Source: a virus. Taken from it: a stretch of 23,853 nt of DNA. The number at the start of each line of letters is the position of its first letter. Position 1 is the first letter of the stretch. The stretch is taken from positions 1 to 23,853 of the IMG/VR virus record IMGVR_UViG_3300006733_000042, one strand, 5' to 3'. Under the pieces are notes generated by a model, which saw nothing but the letters and a program-made list of their open reading frames with translations, made no database searches and had not been told where the DNA came from. A program made the translations under genes and the position numbers. Of this stretch, positions 8,132 to 15,141 are shown piece after piece.

Positions 8132-9063
8132 TATAACCCCGCCGATAAATTATAACTTGATGTTTCCGTATGCAATAACCCCTTTCTGACCATCTCACTG
8201 ACTATTTCTTGAGCGGTCGATAAATTACCCCAAATATTGATTGTTGTGCTTGTTGTTCCCCCCCCTCTGTGAACGAATTCGCCTTCATGCACAAATGCCA
8301 ATCCTTCAGACATTACTTGTTTAACCTCCGCCCCTTTTGTTTGCATCCCAGGTATTTCTCCCGTTGTTTCTCCCGCCATAACCTCCGATTCTTTAGGCAT
8401 ATCGGGGGTAATTGATCGAGCCAACGCAATTCCACCTGCTACTGCTCCTGCCATTATAGCAAGACCAACCCCCCACGTCGTAACCGAAGCCTCAATAATC
8501 TTGGCGGCGATAAGTTGATAGGTTACCATTATCATTGTTCCAATTTGGGCAATCATTAGAGTATATTGAACCATTAACATTTTTCGTTGTAAGATCATTT
8601 GTTTTCGTTGTAATGCCAACCGTTCCTCCGTCATTGACATATTTCTTCGGGTATTTCTTAATTTATCCTCAACTTGCCATTGCTGAAATGTTATATCTCT
8701 GGAAGCCAACTGAACCCGTAATTGAGCCATTTGGACATCTAATCTTCTTCCTGTTCGTTGCGTTATTAAATATTGTCTTTGTGCTAATTTAAGGGATAAT
8801 TCCGCCTGTCGAATATCCAACCCAAATTGTCTTTCAGATAATCGGTTTATCTCCCTTTTGGCGTCTGCCAAAGACCAATAAGACTGAATTAACGATAAAT
8901 TAGATTGTTGAAGCGATAATGTGGTTGTCATCAATGACATAAAGGCACTTGTGAGAGAATGTGCCATATTGGAAATAGTATTAAGACTATCCTTAACATC
9001 TTTTGCGCCTTGATCTTTCCACTGAACCCGTAAAAGTTCTATATCTGTTTCTTGTGTGACCAT
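8131..9063 (-). CDS. Short tape measure protein
   Basis: A 310-aa protein directly after the chaperone pair, the standard place. Residues about 35-160 form a long coiled-coil with regular spacing (SLADAKREINRLSERQF, RLDVQMAQLRVQLAS). Residues about 163-217 are strongly hydrophobic, two potential membrane segments (MLMVQYTLMIAQIGTMIMV and GVGLAIMAGAVAGGIALA). Near 255-266, GLAFVHEGEFVHRGG, matches the common phage tail tape measure ending (VHxGEFVH/VxxGG). At about 1.5 angstrom per residue, 310 residues would set a tail near 46 nm, unusually short for a siphovirus. A run of eight G bases lies in the C-terminal coding part. It overlaps the chaperone extension at its start. Confidence 0.8.
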   Translation of the reverse strand: MVTQETDIELLRVQWKDQGAKDVKDSLNTISNMAHSLTSAFMSLMTTTLSLQQSNLSLIQSYWSLADAKREINRLSERQFGLDIRQAELSLKLAQRQYLITQRTGRRLDVQMAQLRVQLASRDITFQQWQVEDKLRNTRRNMSMTEERLALQRKQMILQRKMLMVQYTLMIAQIGTMIMVTYQLIAAKIIEASVTTWGVGLAIMAGAVAGGIALARSITPDMPKESEVMAGETTGEIPGMQTKGAEVKQVMSEGLAFVHEGEFVHRGGGTTSTTINIWGNLSTAQEIVSEMVRKGLLHTETSSYNLSAGL

Positions 9064-9304
9064 TTATTTTTCACCCAATCGGGTTTTTCCGTTGCTTTAT
9101 CCCAATCTTCACCAAATTCAGTTTTTTCAACTTCCTTTATTCCCTCGTCAGTATGCCCTAAATGTTCTTTCGTCAATGCATCCATCTGTGAAATCGCTCG
9201 TTCAGTTAATAACCATATCCGTGAACATGGTTCGTTCATTATCGTTTTTATATCGTAGTGATACGTTTCTGTCAATATTTCAATCGGAGATAATACATTT
9301 ATTT
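9039..9304 (-). CDS. Tail chaperone frameshift extension (T part of gpGT)
   Basis: This is the -1-frame ORF entered through the slippery site; the predicted fusion is 128 residues of the upstream frame plus about 88 of this one, roughly 216 aa. Its N-terminal residues after the shift read QINVLSPIEIL, and the C-terminal half is acidic and lysine-rich (EKTEFGEDWDKATEKPDW). It has no ATG or Shine-Dalgarno of its own: only a GTG upstream of the slip without a ribosome-binding site. The extension is the part that recruits tube protein in lambda. Its end overlaps the tape measure start by 25 bases. Confidence 0.72.
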
Positions 9305-9688
9305 GTTTTTTTTTAATACGTCCGTTGGTTGTGAAATCTCCCACACCAAAACATATAACGGATTCATGGCATGAAATAATCTTACATCATCATTAAGTGA
9401 ATCTGTTGATATGTTATTTTTTTCCAAAGTTACTTTTAAAACATACGATTGATGTTTAAAGGATTTCTGTGAAAAATTATCATTCATCATTTTCTCCATT
9501 ACGGATTGGGGAGAGTTCCCTTTATCCAATTGTTCAATTTCATCCATTGTAAAATCAGGGATGGGTAATAGGGTCAATGCTTCCATATATTCCTCAAATT
9601 TGAGCGGATATGCTTTAATCCTATTACCCAATATTTCGATCTCCTCCGGTGTGCCTAACATTCGTTTCATATCGTCTATAATATCCAT
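9299..9688 (-). CDS. Tail assembly chaperone, unshifted form (gpG-like)
   Basis: A 129-aa protein with DIIDDMKRMLGTPEEIEILGNRIKAYPLKF near the N-terminus and VEISQPT-type helical C-terminus; the sequence EEYMEALTLLPIPDF and the helical acidic character fit small tail assembly chaperones. It lies between the tube and tape measure genes, overlaps a second ORF in the -1 frame, and carries a slippery A_AAA_AAC three codons before its stop, exactly the lambda gpG/gpGT arrangement. It coats the tape measure during tail assembly and is not in the final virion. AGGAG is nine bases before the ATG. Confidence 0.75.
   Translation of the reverse strand: MDIIDDMKRMLGTPEEIEILGNRIKAYPLKFEEYMEALTLLPIPDFTMDEIEQLDKGNSPQSVMEKMMNDNFSQKSFKHQSYVLKVTLEKNNISTDSLNDDVRLFHAMNPLYVLVWEISQPTDVLKKNK
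9305..9311 (-). other. -1 ribosomal frameshift slippery site
   Basis: Minus-strand heptamer A_AAA_AAC, read in the chaperone frame as TTA AAA AAA AAC AAA TAA. Slipping one base back on this run of nine A residues continues with CAA ATA AAT in the -1 frame, into the downstream ORF. A AAA AAC is one of the strongest known X XXY YYZ slippery sequences, and programmed shifts at this spot between gpG-like and gpGT-like products are widespread in tailed phages. No downstream pseudoknot was worked out by eye. Confidence 0.75.
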
Positions 9689-9707
9689 TATATTTGTCTC
9701 CTTTTTA

Positions 9708-10970
9708 TTATACAGTATAAATTTTAATTCGTAAATCTGCTATTTCATCCTCTAACCAATTTCCGATTAACATGGGCCAAACATCCGCTATATTCTGCCA
9801 ATTATTCCCTCCCGCATATGACCCAGGGATTTCGGCATTCAAAATATAGTATTCATCGTCATTGCATTGTAATGTTGTTTCAACCGTCACAATATAAAAT
9901 CCTGGCACTAATGTAAAGGGTGTAGCGAACTGAAATTCGTTATATGCTCCAAGAACAATATCTCCATGAACTTTTGATTCTGTTGATGCTAATATTGGAA
10001 GAACAGGATTAGGAGTTGCACCATATATCCGGCAGATCATTGGTTGCGGAGTTCCAACTTTTCCGTATATATAGGGATATATTGCACAAAGATCAATTGA
10101 TTCTGTAACCTCAAATACCTGACCCTGAAAGAAATTCTCGAATATGGCAATATTAACCTTTCTTCCAACATATCGATATTCCTCTCCTTCATCTCCAATA
10201 TGAAGATATTCCGCACATTCTGGTAAATGAAAGGGATAATCTGGAATATTATCATCATATGGAAGGGTCCGAAGATATGTAGATTCACCTTTTATCGAGC
10301 ATTCCAATATTTTATCCGTTACATTATCTTCCCTAAAATCTGAAAACTTAGTGCAAGGACATATTATTGTTTGTCTCACACTTGCATCTGCTTCATCTCG
10401 GATATGCAATATAACCAAATAATAATCTTGAACCTTTCCGTCCACGTAATCCGGAACTTCAATTAATCCGTTACCCAAAAATCCGAATTGTGTCCATACA
10501 TTATTTTCTTTGGTAGGAACAATTTTTCTTTTGTCAATAAAACATTTCTTTATATCGAGTTCATTGGAATATACGGTTGCCTGAATATCTGATGGATAAC
10601 ATGACCCTATTTCTGAATGAACTTCAATCGGGCGTTTATAATCAATGCTCATCGATGTGACTTTTCCGATTGATCTTTGTTGTGGTGTCCAATATTCCGT
10701 TTCATCTGCTTGAATTCCATCATAATATCGTAATTCTCCCGTGTCTATATCTATTACCCACGCAATAAGACCAGGAGAAGCGACCACAATATTTGTGAAT
10801 GAATCATATGGTGGAAGAAATGAAGATGAAATATATACAATGCCATTAAGCATTACAACATTTCCCGCTCCATCTTCGATCAGATTTCCTCCCTTTCTAT
10901 ATGGGCACATGGAATTTTTCTCGATTATGAGATAACAATTCTCACCCGTCCATATTTCTTGCCTTGCCAT
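9708..10970 (-). CDS. Tail tube-like paralogue 3 with C-terminal beta-sandwich
   Basis: A 420-aa protein with the same two-part plan as its neighbour. The core has CPYRK, WVIDIDTGELRYY, YWTPQQRSIGKV, FIDKRKIVP and IICPCTKFSDF. The C-terminal half has GQVFEVTESIDLCAI, FVLVP-like LVPGFYIVTVE, GSYAGGNNW and a DLRIKIYTV ending. The core is closer to paralogue 1 in the FIDKRKI block, the extension is shared with paralogue 2, so the family probably expanded by tandem duplication with domain gain. The start overlaps the previous stop as TAATG. Function is inferred as tail tube or tube decoration; a separate surface-adhesion role is equally possible for the C-terminal domain. Confidence 0.55.
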   Translation of the reverse strand: MARQEIWTGENCYLIIEKNSMCPYRKGGNLIEDGAGNVVMLNGIVYISSSFLPPYDSFTNIVVASPGLIAWVIDIDTGELRYYDGIQADETEYWTPQQRSIGKVTSMSIDYKRPIEVHSEIGSCYPSDIQATVYSNELDIKKCFIDKRKIVPTKENNVWTQFGFLGNGLIEVPDYVDGKVQDYYLVILHIRDEADASVRQTIICPCTKFSDFREDNVTDKILECSIKGESTYLRTLPYDDNIPDYPFHLPECAEYLHIGDEGEEYRYVGRKVNIAIFENFFQGQVFEVTESIDLCAIYPYIYGKVGTPQPMICRIYGATPNPVLPILASTESKVHGDIVLGAYNEFQFATPFTLVPGFYIVTVETTLQCNDDEYYILNAEIPGSYAGGNNWQNIADVWPMLIGNWLEDEIADLRIKIYTV

Positions 10971-12271
10971 TATGTCACCTTATAGATTTTGAACCATAAA
11001 TCCTCGTTTTCCACTTGCCAGGAAGAACCTGGTGGATATATTAAATCAATGGAATAATATGCATTACCTCCCGCATATCCACCTGGTTCATCTTCTTCAA
11101 TTATTATATGAAAGGTATAAGGATTGGTTGGTTCTTCAGTATCTTCAATTGTGAAAAAATATTGTGTTGTTGCCAATAAATTGATCGAAGCAGGGAACAA
11201 AAATTTGTTTTCTGAATTTGCGATCAATTCATCCCATGCCTTTGGTAATGAACTTGCCAATAAATTTCCAGAAACTGCGTCCCACAATCGAATTATTAGG
11301 GGTTTATGATCCGACGTTAATACATAATTTCCAAGTTGTATCCCCACCGAACAAAGTTCGAATGCTCCAATCGTTGTGAATGTTTGACCTTTCCAAGTAT
11401 AAAATACTCCTCCATGTCCGGCATGATGTCCCACCCATGCATCAGCAGGAGTTTGATTCCACCATTCGATCTCAACAACAGTGCATTCTATTTCAGGAAC
11501 CACAATCGATTGACCATATGTTATGATCTCTTTCGCCGGATATTGAATCATATAGGTTGCTTTTCCGCTCAAATTACATCGGATTATTCTGGATGATTCA
11601 TTTATTATTTCTATATTATCGAATCTCGCACATGGTAAAATAATCGTTTTGGCAATCTTTCCGTCATCATTATCGTGATATAAATAATATAGAACGACAA
11701 AAAACCAATTCTTTCGCAAAACTTGAACATATGATAAAAATGAAGAATCATTTATAAATTCATGCCCATCATATCCAATAATATTCCCCAAAGGAGAATC
11801 AACATCAATATCAATATCCGTGCTTATATCCAATTTGTCTTTTGAGATAAATGTTTTGCTCAATTGAAATCGAATATCATCCGTTTGATGAGGTATCCCA
11901 TGAGCATATTGTTGTCCAAGTTCTTTTATGGCCATCGATTGATGAGATTCTGTTATTGATATGGATTGAGTTTTTCCCATTGCCAACTGCATCGGTGTCC
12001 AATATTCATCAGGGTCGGGATGGGCAATATCGATTTGATAATATCGCAATTCTCCTGTATCAACATTTAAAACCCACGAAGTCCCCAAACAATTATGGGC
12101 AATCGCAGAAAACGAATTAAACGGCCAGGGATTTGTGGATGTAAAGGCAATAAACCCATTCATTGAGAATGGAGTTCCATCTGGAAGAACTGTAGGATTT
12201 CTCACAGGACATTGGTCATTATTCTCAAAAATTATTAGGTATGCCTGGGTTCCTGATAAACTATCATCCAT
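10970..12271 (-). CDS. Tail tube-like paralogue 2 with C-terminal beta-sandwich
   Basis: A 433-aa protein whose first about 240 residues resemble the preceding gene (QCPVR, WVLNVDTGELRYY, YWTPMQLAMGK, FISKDKLDI, IILPCARFDNIE, GKATYM). The last about 170 residues are an added beta-rich domain with GQTFTTIGAFELCSVGI, LIIRLWD, LFPASINLLATTQYFFTI, GGYAGGNAYYS and a final DLWFKIYKV. This ending resembles beta-sandwich modules of the 'choice-of-anchor' kind, common in extracellular and carbohydrate-associated proteins, which end in YxGG...D-L-F-xxY. An exposed tube decoration, or a special tube end, is plausible. GGAGG precedes the ATG. Confidence 0.55.
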   Translation of the reverse strand: MDDSLSGTQAYLIIFENNDQCPVRNPTVLPDGTPFSMNGFIAFTSTNPWPFNSFSAIAHNCLGTSWVLNVDTGELRYYQIDIAHPDPDEYWTPMQLAMGKTQSISITESHQSMAIKELGQQYAHGIPHQTDDIRFQLSKTFISKDKLDISTDIDIDVDSPLGNIIGYDGHEFINDSSFLSYVQVLRKNWFFVVLYYLYHDNDDGKIAKTIILPCARFDNIEIINESSRIIRCNLSGKATYMIQYPAKEIITYGQSIVVPEIECTVVEIEWWNQTPADAWVGHHAGHGGVFYTWKGQTFTTIGAFELCSVGIQLGNYVLTSDHKPLIIRLWDAVSGNLLASSLPKAWDELIANSENKFLFPASINLLATTQYFFTIEDTEEPTNPYTFHIIIEEDEPGGYAGGNAYYSIDLIYPPGSSWQVENEDLWFKIYKVT

Positions 12272-12282
12272 TTGGGATCCTC

Positions 12283-13026
12283 CTATGGCGGAGTCCCCGT
12301 CGGTGTATAATCCTCAATATTTACTGAATCATCAGGGAGATAAAATACATATGTGGCACTTCCGGATAATGAAATTGCCTGTAATTTATCGTTCTCTGCT
12401 GATGTTTCATATTTGGAGAATTTGGCACACGGCATTATCAAAATTCTTGCTACATTATCAGAATCCGAACTTGCATCCCATTGATAAACTATAACAAGAT
12501 ACCAACTCTGTGCATATGGTTCCCACCTTCTTGGGATTGAAACAACTCCAGGTCCGCCAAATCCTGCCTGATTTTCTAAAGGAGAAGTTCGAGAAATGGC
12601 CGCAATCTTTCTTTTGTCAATGAAAGTTTTTGGCATCTCGAAATTAACATCGAACTGTTGTGATTTTAAATCAACGGCATGAATCTCACCCAATGCCCGA
12701 TCTTTCTCAACTGTTCTCTCGTTCGTTATTCGAATATTTTTAACTTTCCCGATGGCTCTTTGCATCGGTGTAAAATATTCAGCCAATACACCTGAAGCCG
12801 CATAATATCGGATTTCGCCCGTTTCCACATCTATCTGCCAGCCCGTAACAGTGGGAATCCATGTATCATATGGAGCCGCAAAAGCAGAGGATAAATAATA
12901 TATTCCATTACGATACACTATATTTCCATCAGATTCTCCATCATCGGTTATCACAGTTCCCACGGGACATTCTGTCGTGCGTTCAACGATTACATAGTTA
13001 TTCCATCCTGCGTATGAATCTTCCAT
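12283..13026 (-). CDS. Tail tube-like protein, paralogue 1 (short form)
   Basis: A 247-aa protein at the tail-tube position. It shares a pattern with the next two genes: ECPVG near residue 19, WQIDVETGEIRYY (62-75), YFTPMQRAIGKV (83-94), FIDKRKIAA (about 138-146), ILIMPCAKFSKYE near 195-207, and LSGSATYVF near 220. The tube-protein role is inferred from gene order (tail terminator before, chaperone and tape measure after) and the beta-rich fold; no known tube motif is visible. It ends about residue 247 without the extra domain of its paralogues, so it may be the main tube subunit. GAGGTGA is upstream of the ATG. Confidence 0.6.
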   Translation of the reverse strand: MEDSYAGWNNYVIVERTTECPVGTVITDDGESDGNIVYRNGIYYLSSAFAAPYDTWIPTVTGWQIDVETGEIRYYAASGVLAEYFTPMQRAIGKVKNIRITNERTVEKDRALGEIHAVDLKSQQFDVNFEMPKTFIDKRKIAAISRTSPLENQAGFGGPGVVSIPRRWEPYAQSWYLVIVYQWDASSDSDNVARILIMPCAKFSKYETSAENDKLQAISLSGSATYVFYLPDDSVNIEDYTPTGTPP

Positions 13027-13035
13027 TATCTCACC

Positions 13036-13512
13036 TCATGGTATATCTTCCAATGTTTCAATGTATGTTAAGAGTTTTAAAGTTATATTATATTTTCTCA
13101 ATCCTTCTAAATTATGGTCAAAGTCTAAATGCCACTCTCTTGTAATGTGATGGGGAGGAACTTTAATTCCCAATCCTGCCATATATACCCGAAATTCTCG
13201 ACTTCGTAAATATCGCGCATAATCATAAAAAAATGTATCACCCAATTCCTTTTCAGTTCCGGATAACGACATTGTATTATCTCTAAAACCCAAGATAATA
13301 TTGAATGTGATGATTGTTTGTGTTTGAGTATCACCCAATTCATAGGGCGCAGGATCCACCTCATAACCCAAGACAATAAATTTTTTATATTTATTAGTTC
13401 TTTCCTCTTGAGGATGTGTGTAAATATGATCTTCCAAATCAGAATCCCCTACGGCTTTGGATTCCAAATATGCAATCAATGATTTAACTACGTCGATAAC
13501 GGATATATTCAT
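13036..13512 (-). CDS. Tail terminator-like protein
   Basis: A 158-aa protein: an N-terminal helix (MNISVIDVVKSLIAYLESK), then strands around TIITFNIILGF and NITLKLLTYIETLED with an intervening helical FYDYARYLRSREF. The alpha/beta layout and order (after gp10-like, before the tube proteins) match tail terminator proteins such as gpU/gp17, which cap the tube and join it to the head. No single diagnostic motif is visible. The start overlaps the previous stop as ATGA. The stop leaves nine bases before the first tube-like protein, which has GAGGTGA upstream. Confidence 0.6.
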   Translation of the reverse strand: MNISVIDVVKSLIAYLESKAVGDSDLEDHIYTHPQEERTNKYKKFIVLGYEVDPAPYELGDTQTQTIITFNIILGFRDNTMSLSGTEKELGDTFFYDYARYLRSREFRVYMAGLGIKVPPHHITREWHLDFDHNLEGLRKYNITLKLLTYIETLEDIP

Positions 13513-13916
13513 ATGCCAACCGCCTCCTGCAATCGTTGAAATAATCTTTGACTTGCTCTTTTTATGATATTATGCGGTTGGATTCCTTGAACCCATCGAG
13601 TGAAAATTTCCTTATCATCAATGAAAAAATGGAGTGCCTTCGCTGTTACTGGACCATGAGCAGAAGTTCCATGCTCAATATAAAGAACAACCATCGAATC
13701 CGCCCGAAGAGCAAAATAACCGTGCCCCACTTCCAAAGTTATTCCTTCCGCTGTTTTTCCTGATTTTTTGGGAAATTCACTTTTTATCTCGCCCAAGGTT
13801 CCTGTCATTTCTTCCTTTAACCATGCTATAAAATGATCAAGTGCCTCGTTTTGTCGTTGTCGATATTTTTTGGCATATTGTGATAAATCCGTGGAAGATA
13901 CTTTCATTGTTATCAT
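13509..13916 (-). CDS. HK97 gp10-like tail-completion protein
   Basis: A 135-aa protein, MITMKVSSTDLSQYAKKY, followed by a long helix (RQRQNEALDHFIAWLKEEM), then FPKKSGKTAEGITLEVGHGY, MVVLYIEHGTSAHGPV and a C-terminal helix with IKRASQRLFQRLQEAVG. The order helix, PxxSGxT, strand, YxxxxExGTxxxGP matches the HK97 gp10-like putative tail-component family, which joins tail to head. I use the ATG at 13916 because it overlaps the previous stop as ATGA and has GGAGGTG five bases upstream. The 13958 start would overlap the previous gene by 46 bases. Confidence 0.7.
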   Translation of the reverse strand: MITMKVSSTDLSQYAKKYRQRQNEALDHFIAWLKEEMTGTLGEIKSEFPKKSGKTAEGITLEVGHGYFALRADSMVVLYIEHGTSAHGPVTAKALHFFIDDKEIFTRWVQGIQPHNIIKRASQRLFQRLQEAVGI

Positions 13917-14341
13917 GCCAGCACCTCCGTTATCAATTTTCTCAACAGCATATGCCAATATGGAACTTCATTATCAACATCTTCGGGTGAGCGAATTTCA
14001 ATCACCCTAAAATATAACTCATCAATTATGACCTTGATATTATCGTAATTATTGAAAACAAAGAACTGCTCAACCAATTCGGGTTTTAAATCTGCTTCCC
14101 AAATAACGACTTCCAAATCCGAGGCTCCAACTATAGCAATATTCCCCCAAATCTTCGAATTTTTGACAGGGGATATTATTGCTTTGACAGTTTCTTTTAT
14201 CTCCAAATCTTTTTCCGACCCGCCGTAATTTGTATAAATTCCACTATCATTCACAAAAACCAAAGTAACGGTTTTCCCCTTATAGAATGTGTGAATTACT
14301 TCCAACCGATCTCGGAATATCTCATGGATTCTTAACGTCAT
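13913..14341 (-). CDS. Head-tail stopper-like protein
   Basis: A 142-aa protein, mostly predicted beta strands (TVTLVFVNDSGIYTNYGGSEKDLEI, broken over 24-48; VKAIISPV; NIAIVGASDLEVVIWEADL split over 67-85; DELYFRVIEIRSPEDV) with a C-terminal helix. This small beta-barrel style and its place as the second protein after the adaptor fit a head-closure/stopper protein. There is no diagnostic motif, so the role is inferred from gene order. The ATG at 14341 overlaps the upstream gene by 20 bases and has GGAGGG ten bases before it. Its stop overlaps the next start as ATGA. Confidence 0.5.
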   Translation of the reverse strand: MTLRIHEIFRDRLEVIHTFYKGKTVTLVFVNDSGIYTNYGGSEKDLEIKETVKAIISPVKNSKIWGNIAIVGASDLEVVIWEADLKPELVEQFFVFNNYDNIKVIIDELYFRVIEIRSPEDVDNEVPYWHMLLRKLITEVLA

Positions 14342-14591
14342 CCTTGAGACCCTCCATCCAGAATGTATTTTCTGGGTCTCGATGTCGAAGATATGTTAAA
14401 ATATCTCTTGTATGACGATTCACGACCCTTAATGAATTTCTGATCTTGTGTAATTCTTGCTCTTGCTGAACATTTAATCTTTCTGTCTGATCCAAGCGAT
14501 ATTTCACCATCATCAATCCACCACCGCCTCCCGCAATCATTCCCCCCAAAACAGAGATTAAGGCGGTCAAAACCGTGACAACTTCAATCAT
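14322..14591 (-). CDS. Small membrane protein with coiled coil (holin-like?)
   Basis: An 89-aa protein. Residues about 2-30 (VVTVLTALISVLGGMIAGGGGGL) form one long glycine-rich hydrophobic segment that can span a membrane, followed by a charged heptad helix DQTERLNVQQEQELHKIRNSL and a polar C-terminus. The start at 14591 overlaps the previous stop as ATGA and is preceded by GGAGGGGAGGG; a TTG at 14606 is less likely. A membrane protein among head-tail joining genes is unusual. A holin or a tail/injection-associated membrane protein are possibilities, but the sequence does not decide. Confidence 0.6.
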   Translation of the reverse strand: MIEVVTVLTALISVLGGMIAGGGGGLMMVKYRLDQTERLNVQQEQELHKIRNSLRVVNRHTRDILTYLRHRDPENTFWMEGLKDDVKNP

Positions 14592-15061
14592 AACCCTCCC
14601 CTCCAAGGTGCAGTTTGATGGAAATTATCTCCTACAATTCCATAAGGGTTATCATCCCATTGAGTTTGTTGTGATACATCAATTCTCTTTTTCAACATCC
14701 CCAACAATTCATCTTTCTGTTTTTTGTAGGCATCACAACGAGATTGTAGGACCTGAGGAAAAGTTCCCGTTTGAACTGAAAATTGAAGAGTGGAATACGA
14801 AAATCCTGTTGCCATGACCTCACTATAGATATGTTCGGTTAATCTCAATGCCCCTTCGGTTAAAATTAAATCATCATATAAATTGGCTTTACTTGTTTGT
14901 GTTGTTGTAGAAATTTGTTCATTCGCCCAATGGTCTGCCATATCAAAATATCTCGATACAGTATCCTCATGAATTTCATATATTCGGAAAAAAGTATATT
15001 GATTTCCAACAGGTCCGGACCCATTCATAAATGTTACTAAGTCTCCAACAACAACAACCAT
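14588..15061 (-). CDS. Head-tail connector (adaptor-like) protein
   Basis: A 157-aa protein directly after the capsid gene, the usual place of the head-completion adaptor that binds under the portal. It starts MVVVVGDLVTFMN, has a helical middle (YDDLILTEGALRLTEHIYSEV, 63-83) and a charged helix KKQKDELLGMLKKRIDV near 117-131. The call rests on position and size, not on a motif. I use the inner ATG at 15061 with GGAG seven bases upstream; the longer reading from 15214 would run through the terminator hairpin and overlap the capsid gene out of frame, which is implausible. The stop overlaps the next start as ATGA. Confidence 0.6.
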   Translation of the reverse strand: MVVVVGDLVTFMNGSGPVGNQYTFFRIYEIHEDTVSRYFDMADHWANEQISTTTQTSKANLYDDLILTEGALRLTEHIYSEVMATGFSYSTLQFSVQTGTFPQVLQSRCDAYKKQKDELLGMLKKRIDVSQQTQWDDNPYGIVGDNFHQTAPWRGGL

Positions 15062-15082
15062 TTTATGTCTCCATAAAAATCG

Positions 15083-15123
15083 TAAATAAAATAAAAATAT
15101 GGGGGATAAAAATCCCCCATATT
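15083..15123 (-). terminator. Hairpin-plus-T terminator after capsid gene
   Basis: Nineteen bases after the capsid stop codon the minus strand forms a perfect 12-bp hairpin, arms at 15123-15112 and 15107-15096 with a TTTT loop and a GGGGG/CCCCC core, followed by TTTATTTTATTT. This is a textbook intrinsic terminator in bacteria, and the T-rich tail would also suit archaeal termination. The other strand has no T-tract after the hairpin, so it acts in the direction of the genes. It should reduce transcription of the connector and tail genes relative to the capsid genes. Confidence 0.85.
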
Positions 15124-15141
15124 CAGAATTCAATATTTGAT

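Noticed and set aside
9299-9344. Independent start of the chaperone extension at a GTG (9344)
   Set aside because: There is no Shine-Dalgarno and the slippery heptamer with canonical frame geometry explains the ORF better.
13913-13958. The longer 149-aa start of the gp10-like protein
   Set aside because: It would overlap the previous gene by 46 bases, and the GGAGGTG site with five-base spacing points to the ATG at 13916.
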